NCBI RefSeq assembly: GCF_900302495.1
Contig: NZ_OMKW01000001.1
Location: 868,001-932,000 of the forward strand
DNA length: 64,000 nt
Origin: Pontivivens insulae
GTDB taxonomy: Bacteria; Pseudomonadota; Alphaproteobacteria; Rhodobacterales; Rhodobacteraceae
Reading direction: 5' to 3'
Shown here: positions 7,709 to 15,741 of the stretch, one piece after another
Layout: each line of letters begins with the position of its first letter
Position numbering within the stretch: position 1 is the first letter of the stretch
Made by a program: the position numbers and the translations under genes
The notes under the pieces: model-generated
What the model saw: only the letters and a program-made list of their open reading frames with translations
The model's database searches: none
Told to the model about the DNA's origin: nothing

Positions 7709-9139
7709 ATGAGCCTCGACAACCCGACCACCCCGCAGTTCAAAGCCAACGCGCGGCAGGCCTTGGCCAATGAGAACCTGCAATCGGCCCTGCGTGGCGC
7801 TCGCAACGGTTTCGTCAACGGGCGGGCGGCAGCGCGCGCCAAGCTGGGGCCAGACGAGTTTGATGCGCTGCGTGATGCGGGCCGGGATCTGAAGAACCAC
7901 GTTCTCGCCAATCTGGGCGATTATCTGGAGGCGTATGAGGCCAAGGTCACAGCCTCTGGCGGCCATGTGCATTGGGCTGAGACGGCGGAGGATGCGCGGG
8001 CCATCGTCCTCGACATTTGCGAGCAGGCGGGTGCCAAAACCGTCAATAAGGGTAAGACGATGATCTCGGAGGAATGCGGGATCAACGACCACCTTGCGGC
8101 CCACGGAATCAAGCCGGTCGAGACGGATCTGGGCGAATACATCATCCAGCTGCGCGGTGAGCATCCCTCCCACATCATCGCGCCTGCCGTGCATGTGACG
8201 GTGCCCGAAGTGCGCGACGCCTTCATGGAGGCGCATCCGCATCTGGATGCAGAGCGCGACCTGTCGGGCCTCGACACGCTTCTGGCGGAGGCGCGGGGCG
8301 AGTTACGCGCCAAATATTTCGAGGCAGAGGTCGGGATCACTGGCGCCAATATGCTGATCGCCGAGACAGGGCAGAGCATCATTGTCACCAATGAGGGCAA
8401 TGGTGATCTGAGCCAGAGCCTGCCCAAGGTCCACATCGTCATGGCCTCAATCGAGAAGATCGTGCCGACGATGGAGGATGCGGGCACGGTCCTGCGGATC
8501 CTCGCCCGCTCTGCCACCGGGCAGGACATGAGCGTCTACACCACGCTGAGTGCCGGGCCACGGCGGGCGGAGGACCCGGACGGGCCGGAGGAATACCATG
8601 TCGTCCTGCTCGACAATGGCCGCTCCAACATGCTGGGCACCGAGTTTCAGGACATGCTGCGCTGCATCCGCTGCGGGGCCTGCATCAACCATTGCCCGGT
8701 CTATCAGACGGTCGGCGGACATGCCTATGGCTGGGTCTATCCCGGTCCGATGGGATCGGTCCTCACGCCGTCGCTGATTGGCGTGGAGGAGGGCGGGCAG
8801 TTGCCCAACGCCTCGACCTTCTGCGGGCGGTGCGAGGATGTTTGCCCAATGCGCATCCCCTTGCCCAAGATGATGCGCCATTGGCGGGAACGAGAGTTCG
8901 AAAAGAAGCTGACCCCTGGGGCGACCCGGTGGGGCCTGGGCGTTTGGGCGTGGTTCGCGCGGCGGCCCGCGCTCTATCGTCTGGGAACGCGGATGGGCAT
9001 GGCCGCGCTGCGTGTGATGGGGCGCGGTCGCGGAAAGCTCGCCTCCGTCCCGTTGGCCGGTGGTTGGACTGGTTCAAGGGATATGCCAGCACCCCAAGGC
9101 GACACGTTCATGGCGCAATATAAAAGGGCGCAGCGATGA
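7709..9139 (+). CDS. lutB: Lactate utilisation iron-sulphur protein LutB-like
   Basis: 476 residues. The N-terminal two thirds is a LUD domain (TVNKGKTMISEECGINDHL, EVGITGANMLIAETGQSIIVTNEGNG), then two 4Fe-4S binding motifs: CIRCGACINHCP near 318-329 and CGRCEDVCPMRIPLP near 372-386, the LutB/YkgF layout. It passes electrons in the L-lactate oxidation complex. ATG 7709 is used because the longer frame from 7589 only translates the inverted repeat. It overlaps lutC by 4 nt. Confidence 0.92.
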   Translation: MSLDNPTTPQFKANARQALANENLQSALRGARNGFVNGRAAARAKLGPDEFDALRDAGRDLKNHVLANLGDYLEAYEAKVTASGGHVHWAETAEDARAIVLDICEQAGAKTVNKGKTMISEECGINDHLAAHGIKPVETDLGEYIIQLRGEHPSHIIAPAVHVTVPEVRDAFMEAHPHLDAERDLSGLDTLLAEARGELRAKYFEAEVGITGANMLIAETGQSIIVTNEGNGDLSQSLPKVHIVMASIEKIVPTMEDAGTVLRILARSATGQDMSVYTTLSAGPRRAEDPDGPEEYHVVLLDNGRSNMLGTEFQDMLRCIRCGACINHCPVYQTVGGHAYGWVYPGPMGSVLTPSLIGVEEGGQLPNASTFCGRCEDVCPMRIPLPKMMRHWREREFEKKLTPGATRWGLGVWAWFARRPALYRLGTRMGMAALRVMGRGRGKLASVPLAGGWTGSRDMPAPQGDTFMAQYKRAQR

Positions 9140-9759
9140 GTGCGCGGGACAGAATTCTGAGCCGAATCCGAAAGGCCGAGGCGCCCGCGGCAGAGCATTT
9201 GGCAGCACCGGTTCCCGGTATTGCCTCCCTCGAAGGGGCCGCGCGGATCGAGAGGTTTTGCGCTCAGGTCGAGGCGGCCTCTGCGACCTTGTCGCGCCTC
9301 GACAGTTTTGAGGCGCTTCCGGCTGCCTTGGCGGACGAGTTGCGTCAGCGCAACTTGCCTGCGGCGATCCGAATGGGCGCAGATCCCGACTTTGCCCACC
9401 TCGATTTCGGTGGGCTTCAGGTCTCTCACGGGCCCGGCCGGATAGAGGAGCCCGCAACCCTGTCCCGTGCGACCTTCGGGATGGCGGAGACGGGGTCACT
9501 GGTGCTGCTCTCCGGTCCTGACAATCCGGTGACGCTTACCTTCCTGGGCGAGACGCATTTCGCAGTGCTGCAAGAGAGTGATGTAAAGGCGGGGTTCGAG
9601 GATGTCTTCGCGGGACTGCGTGCCGCTGGTCATGATCCGCGCACAGTCAATTTTGTGACCGGGCCGTCGCGCTCTGCCGATATCGGGCAGACGCTCCAGC
9701 TGGGCGCACATGGACCGGTGGCGCTGCATGTCTTTTTGGTCGCAGGTGGGGTGGAGTAA
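9136..9759 (+). CDS. lutC: Lactate utilisation protein LutC-like (LUD domain)
   Basis: 207 residues with the opening SARDRILSRIRKAE and the LUD signature ATFGMAETGSLVLLSGPDNPVTLTFLGETHFAVL, ending TGPSRSADIGQTLQLGAHGPVALHVFLV. The family includes LutC/YkgG, the third member of the lactate oxidation set. ATG overlaps the lutB stop (ATGA). Last gene of the operon; a 141-bp gap follows. Confidence 0.9.
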   Translation: MSARDRILSRIRKAEAPAAEHLAAPVPGIASLEGAARIERFCAQVEAASATLSRLDSFEALPAALADELRQRNLPAAIRMGADPDFAHLDFGGLQVSHGPGRIEEPATLSRATFGMAETGSLVLLSGPDNPVTLTFLGETHFAVLQESDVKAGFEDVFAGLRAAGHDPRTVNFVTGPSRSADIGQTLQLGAHGPVALHVFLVAGGVE

Positions 9760-9900
9760 CGCGGCCCTGCAGACCTCCTAGACGGCAGACCTGCGAAAGC
9801 ATCGTCTCTTTACACCTCACTTTGATGAGTTAAGTATCTCGGTGGGCAATCGGACGACACGCAAGCTGGATCGCGACATGCGACCAGAAGGATACGTATC

Positions 9901-11208
9901 ATGCGAATGCTCCCCGCGCTGATCGCAGCGGCGATGAGTTTTTCTTCCGCTGTTTATGCGCAGGCCCTGACCTGCGCGACGGCGGCCTCCGGCCCAAATA
10001 ACATCGCTGTCGGTGGTTTTTTTGCCCAGAATTATGACCTGCAAGCGGGTGAAACGCTGACAGTCACCACCAGCGGAACCATGACAGGCCGCTTGGGTGG
10101 CGGCGGCGCTGCTGGCTTTACGCTCTGCGGCGGGACAACTTGCTCGCTCACGGCGGCGGCGGCTGAGAACGGGTTCAACATCTCGATTGGAAATGCCTCG
10201 TTCACGACGCCAATCACCGCGACGGTGTCCTGTTCGGCTGCCGGCGCGGGAGGCGGTGGTGGTGGCGGTGCTGGCGCTGGCGGAGGTGCCGCAGCCGCAG
10301 CAGGTGGTGGCACGACACAGCCCACAATCACGCAGGTTAACAACCTGCGTCAGCAATTGCTTGGAATTGCTGCACAGGCCACAGGCCAATCGCAAGGTTT
10401 CAACGTCGGTGCAGCGATCCGCAACGCAATCGCAGGTGCGCCTGGCTTTACCAAACAGCCCATCCGGCCCTTCGGCGACGGCGGTCTCTATTTCCAGGCG
10501 CCGATCAGTGATCCTGACGGCCTTTCCGGCTTTGAGGCCTGGGCTGCGTTCAGCGCCTCGACCTATGATGGAACGACGGAGGGGACGGGACTGGATCTAA
10601 CCTTTGGCATTCAGCGTCAGGTCACAGATGCCCTGACCGCGGGTCTGGCAGGCAGCTACGGCACCCTTGATCTGAACTCAGGTGGCAGCAATGTCGACGC
10701 GAGAGCCTTTGTCGCCGGGCCCTATTTTGCCTATCAGCACCAGAACCTGAATCTGAACGGTTTCATCCTTTACGGCCGTCCAGACTATGATTTTGGCGGT
10801 GGGGTGTCGGCGGATGCGTCGCGTCTGACCTATTCGCTGGGTGTGTCGGGCCGCTTTCCGCAGAGCCGGTATATCGTCTCTCCCTTCCTGAACCTGTCCG
10901 GTTTTCAGGAGGATATCGACGCGGCGGGGACATTGGCGGCGCAGGATATCTCACAATATGCGCTGGGTGTCGGCAGCCGTGTCGATTTCGAGACGCGTGG
11001 TGCGTTTGACCCCTATGTCGCCATCGGCTTCGACGCATGGGAGTTCGACAACGGGACGAGCCGGTCGGATGGCATCTCCCCACGATTGGAGGCCGGGTTC
11101 TCGATGCAGGCGGGGGCAGGATCGCTGAGCGCGGATTTCAGCGCGGCGGAAATCTCGAACGATGTCCGCAGATACGGTGTCAGCCTGCGCTACGACCTGC
11201 GGTTCTAA
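9901..11208 (+). CDS. Small autotransporter-like outer-membrane beta-barrel protein
   Basis: 435 residues. A Sec signal peptide (cleavage after AVYA, residue 20) precedes a short passenger of about 90 residues containing four cysteines (25, 76, 81, 111), a Gly/Ala-only linker at about 113-137, a helix-like segment (NNLRQQLLGIAAQATGQ), and about 240 residues of alternating strands ending in a C-terminal Phe (YGVSLRYDLRF). The last feature is the outer-membrane insertion signature. Autotransporter-type barrels end this way, but the tiny passenger is unusual. AAGGA lies 9 bp before the ATG. Function unknown. Confidence 0.75.
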   Translation: MRMLPALIAAAMSFSSAVYAQALTCATAASGPNNIAVGGFFAQNYDLQAGETLTVTTSGTMTGRLGGGGAAGFTLCGGTTCSLTAAAAENGFNISIGNASFTTPITATVSCSAAGAGGGGGGGAGAGGGAAAAAGGGTTQPTITQVNNLRQQLLGIAAQATGQSQGFNVGAAIRNAIAGAPGFTKQPIRPFGDGGLYFQAPISDPDGLSGFEAWAAFSASTYDGTTEGTGLDLTFGIQRQVTDALTAGLAGSYGTLDLNSGGSNVDARAFVAGPYFAYQHQNLNLNGFILYGRPDYDFGGGVSADASRLTYSLGVSGRFPQSRYIVSPFLNLSGFQEDIDAAGTLAAQDISQYALGVGSRVDFETRGAFDPYVAIGFDAWEFDNGTSRSDGISPRLEAGFSMQAGAGSLSADFSAAEISNDVRRYGVSLRYDLRF

Positions 11209-11284
11209 CGCAGCGCGACGGTCCTTCGTTGACAGCGGGGGCGGGATGTTCACATTCTGTCCCCGCACAAAAGGAGGGCGGCCC

Positions 11285-11638
11285 ATGACACAAGCGCTGG
11301 AAGATCACGCAGGATCGCTGCCCGGCGCGTGGATGGTTGTCCAGTGGATGGGCGCCCATGTGTTCAAAGTGGGACCGGGACAGAAGGCGAAGGTGTTCGC
11401 AATCTTCGCAGATAAGACAGGGCGCGTGACGCTCAAATGCAAGGATGCCGAGACGGCCGCCTTCCTGATCGAGATCGGCGCCGCCGAGAAAGCGCCGCAT
11501 CTGCCGCGCGGCGGGTGGGCGGCTTTTTCCTTGAAGGATGTAGATGAGGCGGATCTTAAGGAACGGATCGAGACATCTTATGATGCGGTCCGCGCGACCC
11601 TGACGAAAGCGGCGCAGGCGGATATCCCAGCGCGTTGA
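11285..11638 (+). CDS. MmcQ/YjbR family protein
   Basis: 117 residues: MVVQWMGAHVFKVGPGQKAKVFAIF, VTLKCKDAETAAFLIEIGAAEKAPHLPRGGWAAFSLKDV and DLKERIETSYDAVRATL correspond to the MmcQ/YjbR (CyaY-like fold) family, described as double-wing DNA-binding-like. Role unknown. GGAGGGCGGCCC before ATG 11285 is a good ribosome-binding site. Ends 42 bp from a convergent gene, with a repeat element in the gap. Confidence 0.85.
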   Translation: MTQALEDHAGSLPGAWMVVQWMGAHVFKVGPGQKAKVFAIFADKTGRVTLKCKDAETAAFLIEIGAAEKAPHLPRGGWAAFSLKDVDEADLKERIETSYDAVRATLTKAAQADIPAR

Positions 11639-11651
11639 GAGCACCTGCAGC

Positions 11652-11677
11652 GCATGGGTATTTGGCCCAATCCGAAG
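11652..11677. repeat. Dispersed intergenic repeat, copy 3 (convergent type, left half degenerate)
   Basis: Reads GCATGGGTATTTGGCCCAA then TCCGAAG. It keeps the TATTTGG.CCAATCCGAAG half of the element but has lost most of the GCCTCCGGCGG half. It fills the 42-bp gap between the convergent MmcQ/YjbR gene and the small secreted protein gene. Confidence 0.7.
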
Positions 11678-11680
11678 CGG

Positions 11681-12019
11681 TCAGAGCGCGCATTCCGCAA
11701 TGTCGCGTCCGACAAATTGTCCGATCGGTTGCAGGCTGAGCGACCGGTCGAAGAAATCGAGAATCACCTGATCAGAGGTCGTCGCCCATTTTCCCTCGCC
11801 CCGCGCCTCTGACAGCACATCGCAGGAGACGCCCAGATAGATTACGTCATCACCGGCCCTGAGCACGACGCCATAGCGGTTGCGCTGCTGGTCATAAGTG
11901 ACGCCTTCGTCGGAGGTTACGGTTGCGGCGGCGGGCATTGGTGCGGCCACGGCGAGTGCCAGAATGCAGGGCAGGAGACGCTTGAACACGGAACTCGAAT
12001 CTTTCGCTTTAATTTCCAC
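11681..12019 (-). CDS. Small secreted hypothetical protein
   Basis: 112 residues. The N-terminus carries Lys/Arg then a hydrophobic stretch LLPCILALAVAAPMPAAA, a plausible Sec signal with cleavage after AAA near residue 32. The remainder (about 80 residues) has two cysteines (SCDVL and IAECAL) that could form a disulfide. No family recognised. It is divergent from rplY, sharing a 91-bp upstream region. Confidence 0.65.
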   Translation of the reverse strand: MEIKAKDSSSVFKRLLPCILALAVAAPMPAAATVTSDEGVTYDQQRNRYGVVLRAGDDVIYLGVSCDVLSEARGEGKWATTSDQVILDFFDRSLSLQPIGQFVGRDIAECAL

Positions 12020-12110
12020 CTGATCTGGACTATGGCACAGCCTCTTGCGGCGTTTACACCCCTGGAGGATCGCCGCTCATTGAAACGTGATATGATATTG
12101 GAGATAGCCG

Positions 12111-12743
12111 ATGGCTGAGAATCTCGTTCTCGAAGGCACGTCGCGCGCAGGTACGGGCAAAGGGGCCGCTCGTGCAGCACGTCGTGAGGGTCTGGTACCT
12201 GGTGTGATCTATGGTGGCGGTCAGGACCCGATCGCGATCAACGTTCCGTTCAACAAGCTGTTCACGATGCTCAAGCGTGGCAAGTTCCTGTCTACGCTGA
12301 TGGATCTGACGATTGACGGTACCGTCCACAAGGTGATCTGCCGCGCCGTTCAGCGCGACACCGTGAAAGATCTGCCGACCCACGTGGACTTCCTGCGCCT
12401 GTCCGACAAGTCCCGCATCAACCTCTACATCCCGGTTGTCTTCGAGAACGAAGATACTTGCCCGGGTCTGCGTAAGGGCGGTGTCCTGACCGTCGTGCGC
12501 CCGGAAGTGGAACTGAAGGTGACGGCAGCGGACATCCCCGAGCAGCTGGTCGTGAACCTCGAAGGTTACGAAGTCGGCGATACCATCACCATCTCCAACA
12601 TCGAGCTGCCCAAGGGCACGCGCCCGATGATCACCGACCGCGATTTTGTGATTGCGAACATCCAGGCGCCGTCCGGCCTCGCGTCGCAGTCTGATGATGA
12701 CGAAGGTGAAGAGGGCGAAGGCGAAGAGGGCGGCGAGGAGTAA
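12111..12743 (+). CDS. rplY: 50S ribosomal protein L25 (CTC form)
   Basis: 210 residues. The N-terminal L25 domain (RAGTGKGAARAARREGLVPGVIYGG) binds 5S rRNA; the C-terminal TL5/CTC domain (GVLTVVRPEVELKVTAADIPEQLVVNLEGYEVGDTITISNIELPKG) is present as in most alphaproteobacteria, followed by an acidic tail of Asp/Glu/Gly. GGAG lies 9 bases before ATG 12111. A strong intrinsic terminator follows. Confidence 0.97.
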   Translation: MAENLVLEGTSRAGTGKGAARAARREGLVPGVIYGGGQDPIAINVPFNKLFTMLKRGKFLSTLMDLTIDGTVHKVICRAVQRDTVKDLPTHVDFLRLSDKSRINLYIPVVFENEDTCPGLRKGGVLTVVRPEVELKVTAADIPEQLVVNLEGYEVGDTITISNIELPKGTRPMITDRDFVIANIQAPSGLASQSDDDEGEEGEGEEGGEE

Positions 12744-12769
12744 TCCGCGCCCCATCGCTAAATGCTTTG

Positions 12770-12802
12770 ACGCCGCCTTCCACCCTGGAGGGCGGCGTTT
12801 TT
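12770..12802 (+). terminator. Intrinsic terminator after rplY
   Basis: Stem ACGCCGCC (12770-12777) pairs with GGCGGCGT (12791-12798), followed by a T-run at 12798-12802. It abuts the stop of the convergent EamA gene. Confidence 0.9.
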
Positions 12803-13698
12803 CATGACCGATCTGCCGCCATCGAGCGTGGGGTCGCAGCACCTTGCTGCGCCAGCACCATCGCCCCCACAATCAGCAGGCAAGCCAGCGCTTCGCGCAA
12901 CCCGACCGCCTGACCCAGCGCCAGATAGCCAACCGCGATCATTGTGGGCAGCTCGACACTTCCCAAAACGGCGGTGCGCGCGGTGCCGATCCGCGGAGAG
13001 CAGATCACATAGATCAATTGCGGTACCAGGGCTGAAAGCAGGCCGATGCCCGCCAGATAGGCCCATGCAAGCGGAGTAGGGGGCGTGATCTCCACCATCG
13101 TGGATCCGGCCATCAATGGTGCGAGCCCGATCAGAGAGCCGAGCGAGACCCCCGCGACCCTCGCCAGCGCGCTGAGCGGACCCAGCCGGTGGACAAGCAC
13201 GGTGATCCCGATTGCAAAGCCCAGTGGAGCGGTCAGCGCAATCAGCATGGTTTGCAGCCCGCCTCCTGCCAACTCGACCGCGCCGCCCGCGATCGCTGCG
13301 GCTGTCAGGATCAGGGCCGCTGCGATGACGGCCCGAGGGCGCGGGGTGTCCCGAAAGACGATCCATGCCACGGCCAATGTGAACGAGGGATAGGTCATGT
13401 AGAGCACACCCACCGTGGCGGCGGGCAATGATTGCAGCGCGCTGACATAGCCGATCCAGCCCAATCCCATCATGGCCCCGGCGGCCAACGCCCAGAGGAT
13501 CGCCTGCCACGCCGTCCGCTCTCGGATCAGTAGCGGGCCGAGCACCAATGCCGCAAAGGCATAGCGCGCAAAGGCGACAGCATGGGGTGCGAGGCCTGCA
13601 TCGGTCAGCCCCTTGCTGAACCACGGGACCAGCCCGAAGCAGATGGAGGCAGATATCACACCGACCGGTGCGATCCGGTCTAGGCGGCAGGATTGCAT
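12802..13698 (-). CDS. EamA/DMT-superfamily permease
   Basis: 298 residues with about ten hydrophobic segments arranged as two EamA repeats (GVISASICFGLVPWFSKGL at the start of the first and PLAWAYLAGIGLLSALVPQLIYVI in the second). Drug/metabolite transporters of this group export small metabolites; substrate not predictable. Contains FARYAFAALVLGPLLI, typical of the second helix. Convergent with rplY, divergent from pth. Confidence 0.88.
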   Translation of the reverse strand: MQSCRLDRIAPVGVISASICFGLVPWFSKGLTDAGLAPHAVAFARYAFAALVLGPLLIRERTAWQAILWALAAGAMMGLGWIGYVSALQSLPAATVGVLYMTYPSFTLAVAWIVFRDTPRPRAVIAAALILTAAAIAGGAVELAGGGLQTMLIALTAPLGFAIGITVLVHRLGPLSALARVAGVSLGSLIGLAPLMAGSTMVEITPPTPLAWAYLAGIGLLSALVPQLIYVICSPRIGTARTAVLGSVELPTMIAVGYLALGQAVGLREALACLLIVGAMVLAQQGAATPRSMAADRS

Positions 13699-13789
13699 GT
13701 CTCTTGGCCTATCGTGAACGCGGTGATGTGGAAAGGGGCGGGGTGACTTGCTATGTCGCTGTCAGGTTCGTTTGTCGGAGGATTGGGCG

Positions 13790-14491
13790 ATGCTGATATT
13801 TACTGGATTGGGCAATCCCGGCCTGAAATATGCCGGCAACCGGCACAATATCGGGTTCATGGCGCTTGACCGGATCGCTTCGGATCACGGGTTCGGGCCG
13901 TGGCGCGCCAAGTTTCAGGGGGAGGTTTCTGACGGGCGGCTGGGCACGCAGAAGGTGGTGTTGCTCAAGCCTACGACCTTCATGAACAATTCCGGTCAGT
14001 CGGTTGGCGCGGCACTTAGCTTTTACAAGCTGACGACAGATGACCTGACGGTGTTTCACGACGAGCTCGACCTTGCGCCCGGGAAGGTGCGTGTGAAAAC
14101 CGGCGGAGGTCATGCCGGTCACAACGGGTTGCGTTCGATCCACGCACATGCGGATCCGGACTATCAGCGCGTCCGGCTGGGAATCGGTCATCCGGGTCAT
14201 AAGGACCGTGTGTCCGGCTATGTACTGGGTGACTTTGCCAAGGCGGATCAGGATTGGCTCGACGATGTGCTGCGCGGTGTATCGGATGGCGCGGCAGAGC
14301 TTGCCTCAGGAGAGAGCGGGAAGTTCTTGAATGCCGTGGCCCTGCGGACCGCGCCGCCCCGCGCGTCTACGGGTGACAAATCGAAGCGGGCGCAGAGTGA
14401 AACCACTCCACGCCCGGTCCTGCCCCCTCCGGCAGGGGAGGAAAAGTCACTTTCCCCCCTCGAACGCCTGGCTGCGAAATTTCGCAGCTAG
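13790..14491 (+). CDS. pth: Peptidyl-tRNA hydrolase
   Basis: 233 residues. Opening MLIFTGLGNPGLKYAGNRHNIGF carries the catalytic His of the family (His19), with LLKPTTFMNNSGQSV, HDELDLAPGKVRVKTGGGHAGHNGLRSI and YQRVRLGIGHPGHKDRVSGYVLGDF all canonical. The enzyme frees tRNA from prematurely released peptidyl-tRNA. ATG 13790 is preceded by GGAGGA. A C-terminal extension after about residue 185 (Pro/Ser/Lys-rich) is longer than in E. coli. In many Rhodobacterales pth follows rplY, as it does here apart from the inserted EamA gene. Confidence 0.97.
   Translation: MLIFTGLGNPGLKYAGNRHNIGFMALDRIASDHGFGPWRAKFQGEVSDGRLGTQKVVLLKPTTFMNNSGQSVGAALSFYKLTTDDLTVFHDELDLAPGKVRVKTGGGHAGHNGLRSIHAHADPDYQRVRLGIGHPGHKDRVSGYVLGDFAKADQDWLDDVLRGVSDGAAELASGESGKFLNAVALRTAPPRASTGDKSKRAQSETTPRPVLPPPAGEEKSLSPLERLAAKFRS
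14471..14488. terminator. 18-bp perfect palindrome at the end of pth
   Basis: GCTGCGAAATTTCGCAGC is fully self-complementary and overlaps the last pth codons. Only 17 bp separate pth from the convergent PilJ-like gene, so this hairpin may stop both transcripts; there is no clear T-run. Confidence 0.5.
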
Positions 14492-14508
14492 GCTAACTTA
14501 TTGATGGA

Positions 14509-15420
14509 TCAGGTGGCTGTGCAGCTCTGCACCGCGATCGGCTCCCCGCCTGAGAACAGGGCTGTCGCCATCTGCAACGCTTCGTTGGACTGCGCCATCA
14601 TCTGGTCGCTGAGCCGCTGCATCTCAGCCAGTTTCGCCGCGTCCGGGGTTTCCCCCATGATGGCGGATTGAACGATAGCCGAGATCCCGGTGAAGGTTTC
14701 GTGCGCGCAGTTGAGCACGGTTGCAACTTCCGGCAGCGGTTCGACAATACGGTTGTCCAGATTGCCGGTGCGCAGATCTGCCAGAGCACCGACCAGCGTC
14801 GCAAAGGTTGCTGCAAGCTCCCCCTGCATCGTCATCGGGTCATCCGACTGCGCCAGCAGGCAGTGCTGGGCGGCCAGAAGCTGCGACAACATCCGCTGGC
14901 GTCCCATCACGTTGAGCGTGCGAGACTGGTCGGCCGGCAGGACCGACGCGCGGGAGTATTTCTCCTCCATGGATGCGACCAACCCGTTGACCTCTTCTAC
15001 CAGGCGCCCGGAAATGCGCGCCATGTCCTCAAGCTCTGTGCCCTCGGCATAGCCGCGTGCGGCGATGTAGAGCGGATAGATCTGATACTGGGCCCAGTTC
15101 GTCTCAGCGATATTCGACAACTCACGACGGATGATGGGGGAGCGTTCGGCAGTCAGGCCGATCTCTTCGTTGCCATCAAGCAAGGTCGCTTGCGTTTCGG
15201 TCATCCCGGCAATGTCAGCGTTCAGGGCCTGGCCGTTGCCTTCTACATCGACATCCATGGCAACATAGCAGGCATTGCGCAGCATGCGCTGCGTGCGCAT
15301 GCGCATCGATCCGGCAAGGTCAATGCGGTAGGCGCCGGCTTCCGCCCGGTCGAGCTGAGCCTGTGCATTTGCGAAAGGAGCTGCAGCAAGTGCTGCGGTG
15401 AGGAGGAGTGCGAATTTCAT
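14509..15420 (-). CDS. Periplasmic PilJ-N (type IV pili MCP N-terminal) domain protein
   Basis: 303 residues. Sec signal peptide MKFALLLTAALAAAPFANAQA (about 20 residues). Two copies of the PilJ-N helical sensor signature are visible: LAGSMRMRTQRMLRNAC at 36-51 and MGRQRMLSQLLAAQHC at 172-187. In PilJ and NarX-like receptors this domain senses ligands from the periplasm, but here there is no transmembrane helix after it and no output domain, so the protein is a free soluble sensor or binding protein. It is divergent from a SulP anion transporter, which hints at an anion-linked role (inference). Confidence 0.78.
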   Translation of the reverse strand: MKFALLLTAALAAAPFANAQAQLDRAEAGAYRIDLAGSMRMRTQRMLRNACYVAMDVDVEGNGQALNADIAGMTETQATLLDGNEEIGLTAERSPIIRRELSNIAETNWAQYQIYPLYIAARGYAEGTELEDMARISGRLVEEVNGLVASMEEKYSRASVLPADQSRTLNVMGRQRMLSQLLAAQHCLLAQSDDPMTMQGELAATFATLVGALADLRTGNLDNRIVEPLPEVATVLNCAHETFTGISAIVQSAIMGETPDAAKLAEMQRLSDQMMAQSNEALQMATALFSGGEPIAVQSCTAT

Positions 15421-15741
15421 AGCTGTCTGTTCCCGTTCTGCGCTAACTGACTTCGCGACCAAATCCCCCAACAAGACCGCTTACAAAATTGCTTAGCGGA
15501 GCAATGTATACGTTTGCAATGTATCCTTTGGTACAGTTTGGGGCTCTAAAGTATTGAAATCTATGAATCTGACGCGAGTGACGCAAGGTCACACTCTCCT
15601 TGTGATTGAGCGCTCTATCGCGAGGGCCTTGTGTTGCTGGACGGGGCAGTTGCGCTGCGCCGCCATCCAGCCTACAAGGCGCGCTGATCCGCGACCAAAG
15701 GGTCGCTGAGTCCCCTTTTCAGCCATTTGTCAGGTCCCGCC
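15421..15741. promoter_or_regulatory. Divergent regulatory gap between PilJ-N gene and sulP
   Basis: No gene is seen in these 321 bp. It contains an inverted repeat ATTGCT-6-AGCAAT (15488-15505) whose right arm begins the first of two direct repeats GCAATGTAT at 15501-15509 and 15516-15524, spaced 15 bp. These sit in the middle of the divergent gap and are good candidates for a shared operator. The part nearer sulP has only short GC-rich hairpins (GCGACC...GGGTCGC at about 15691-15708). Confidence 0.45.
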
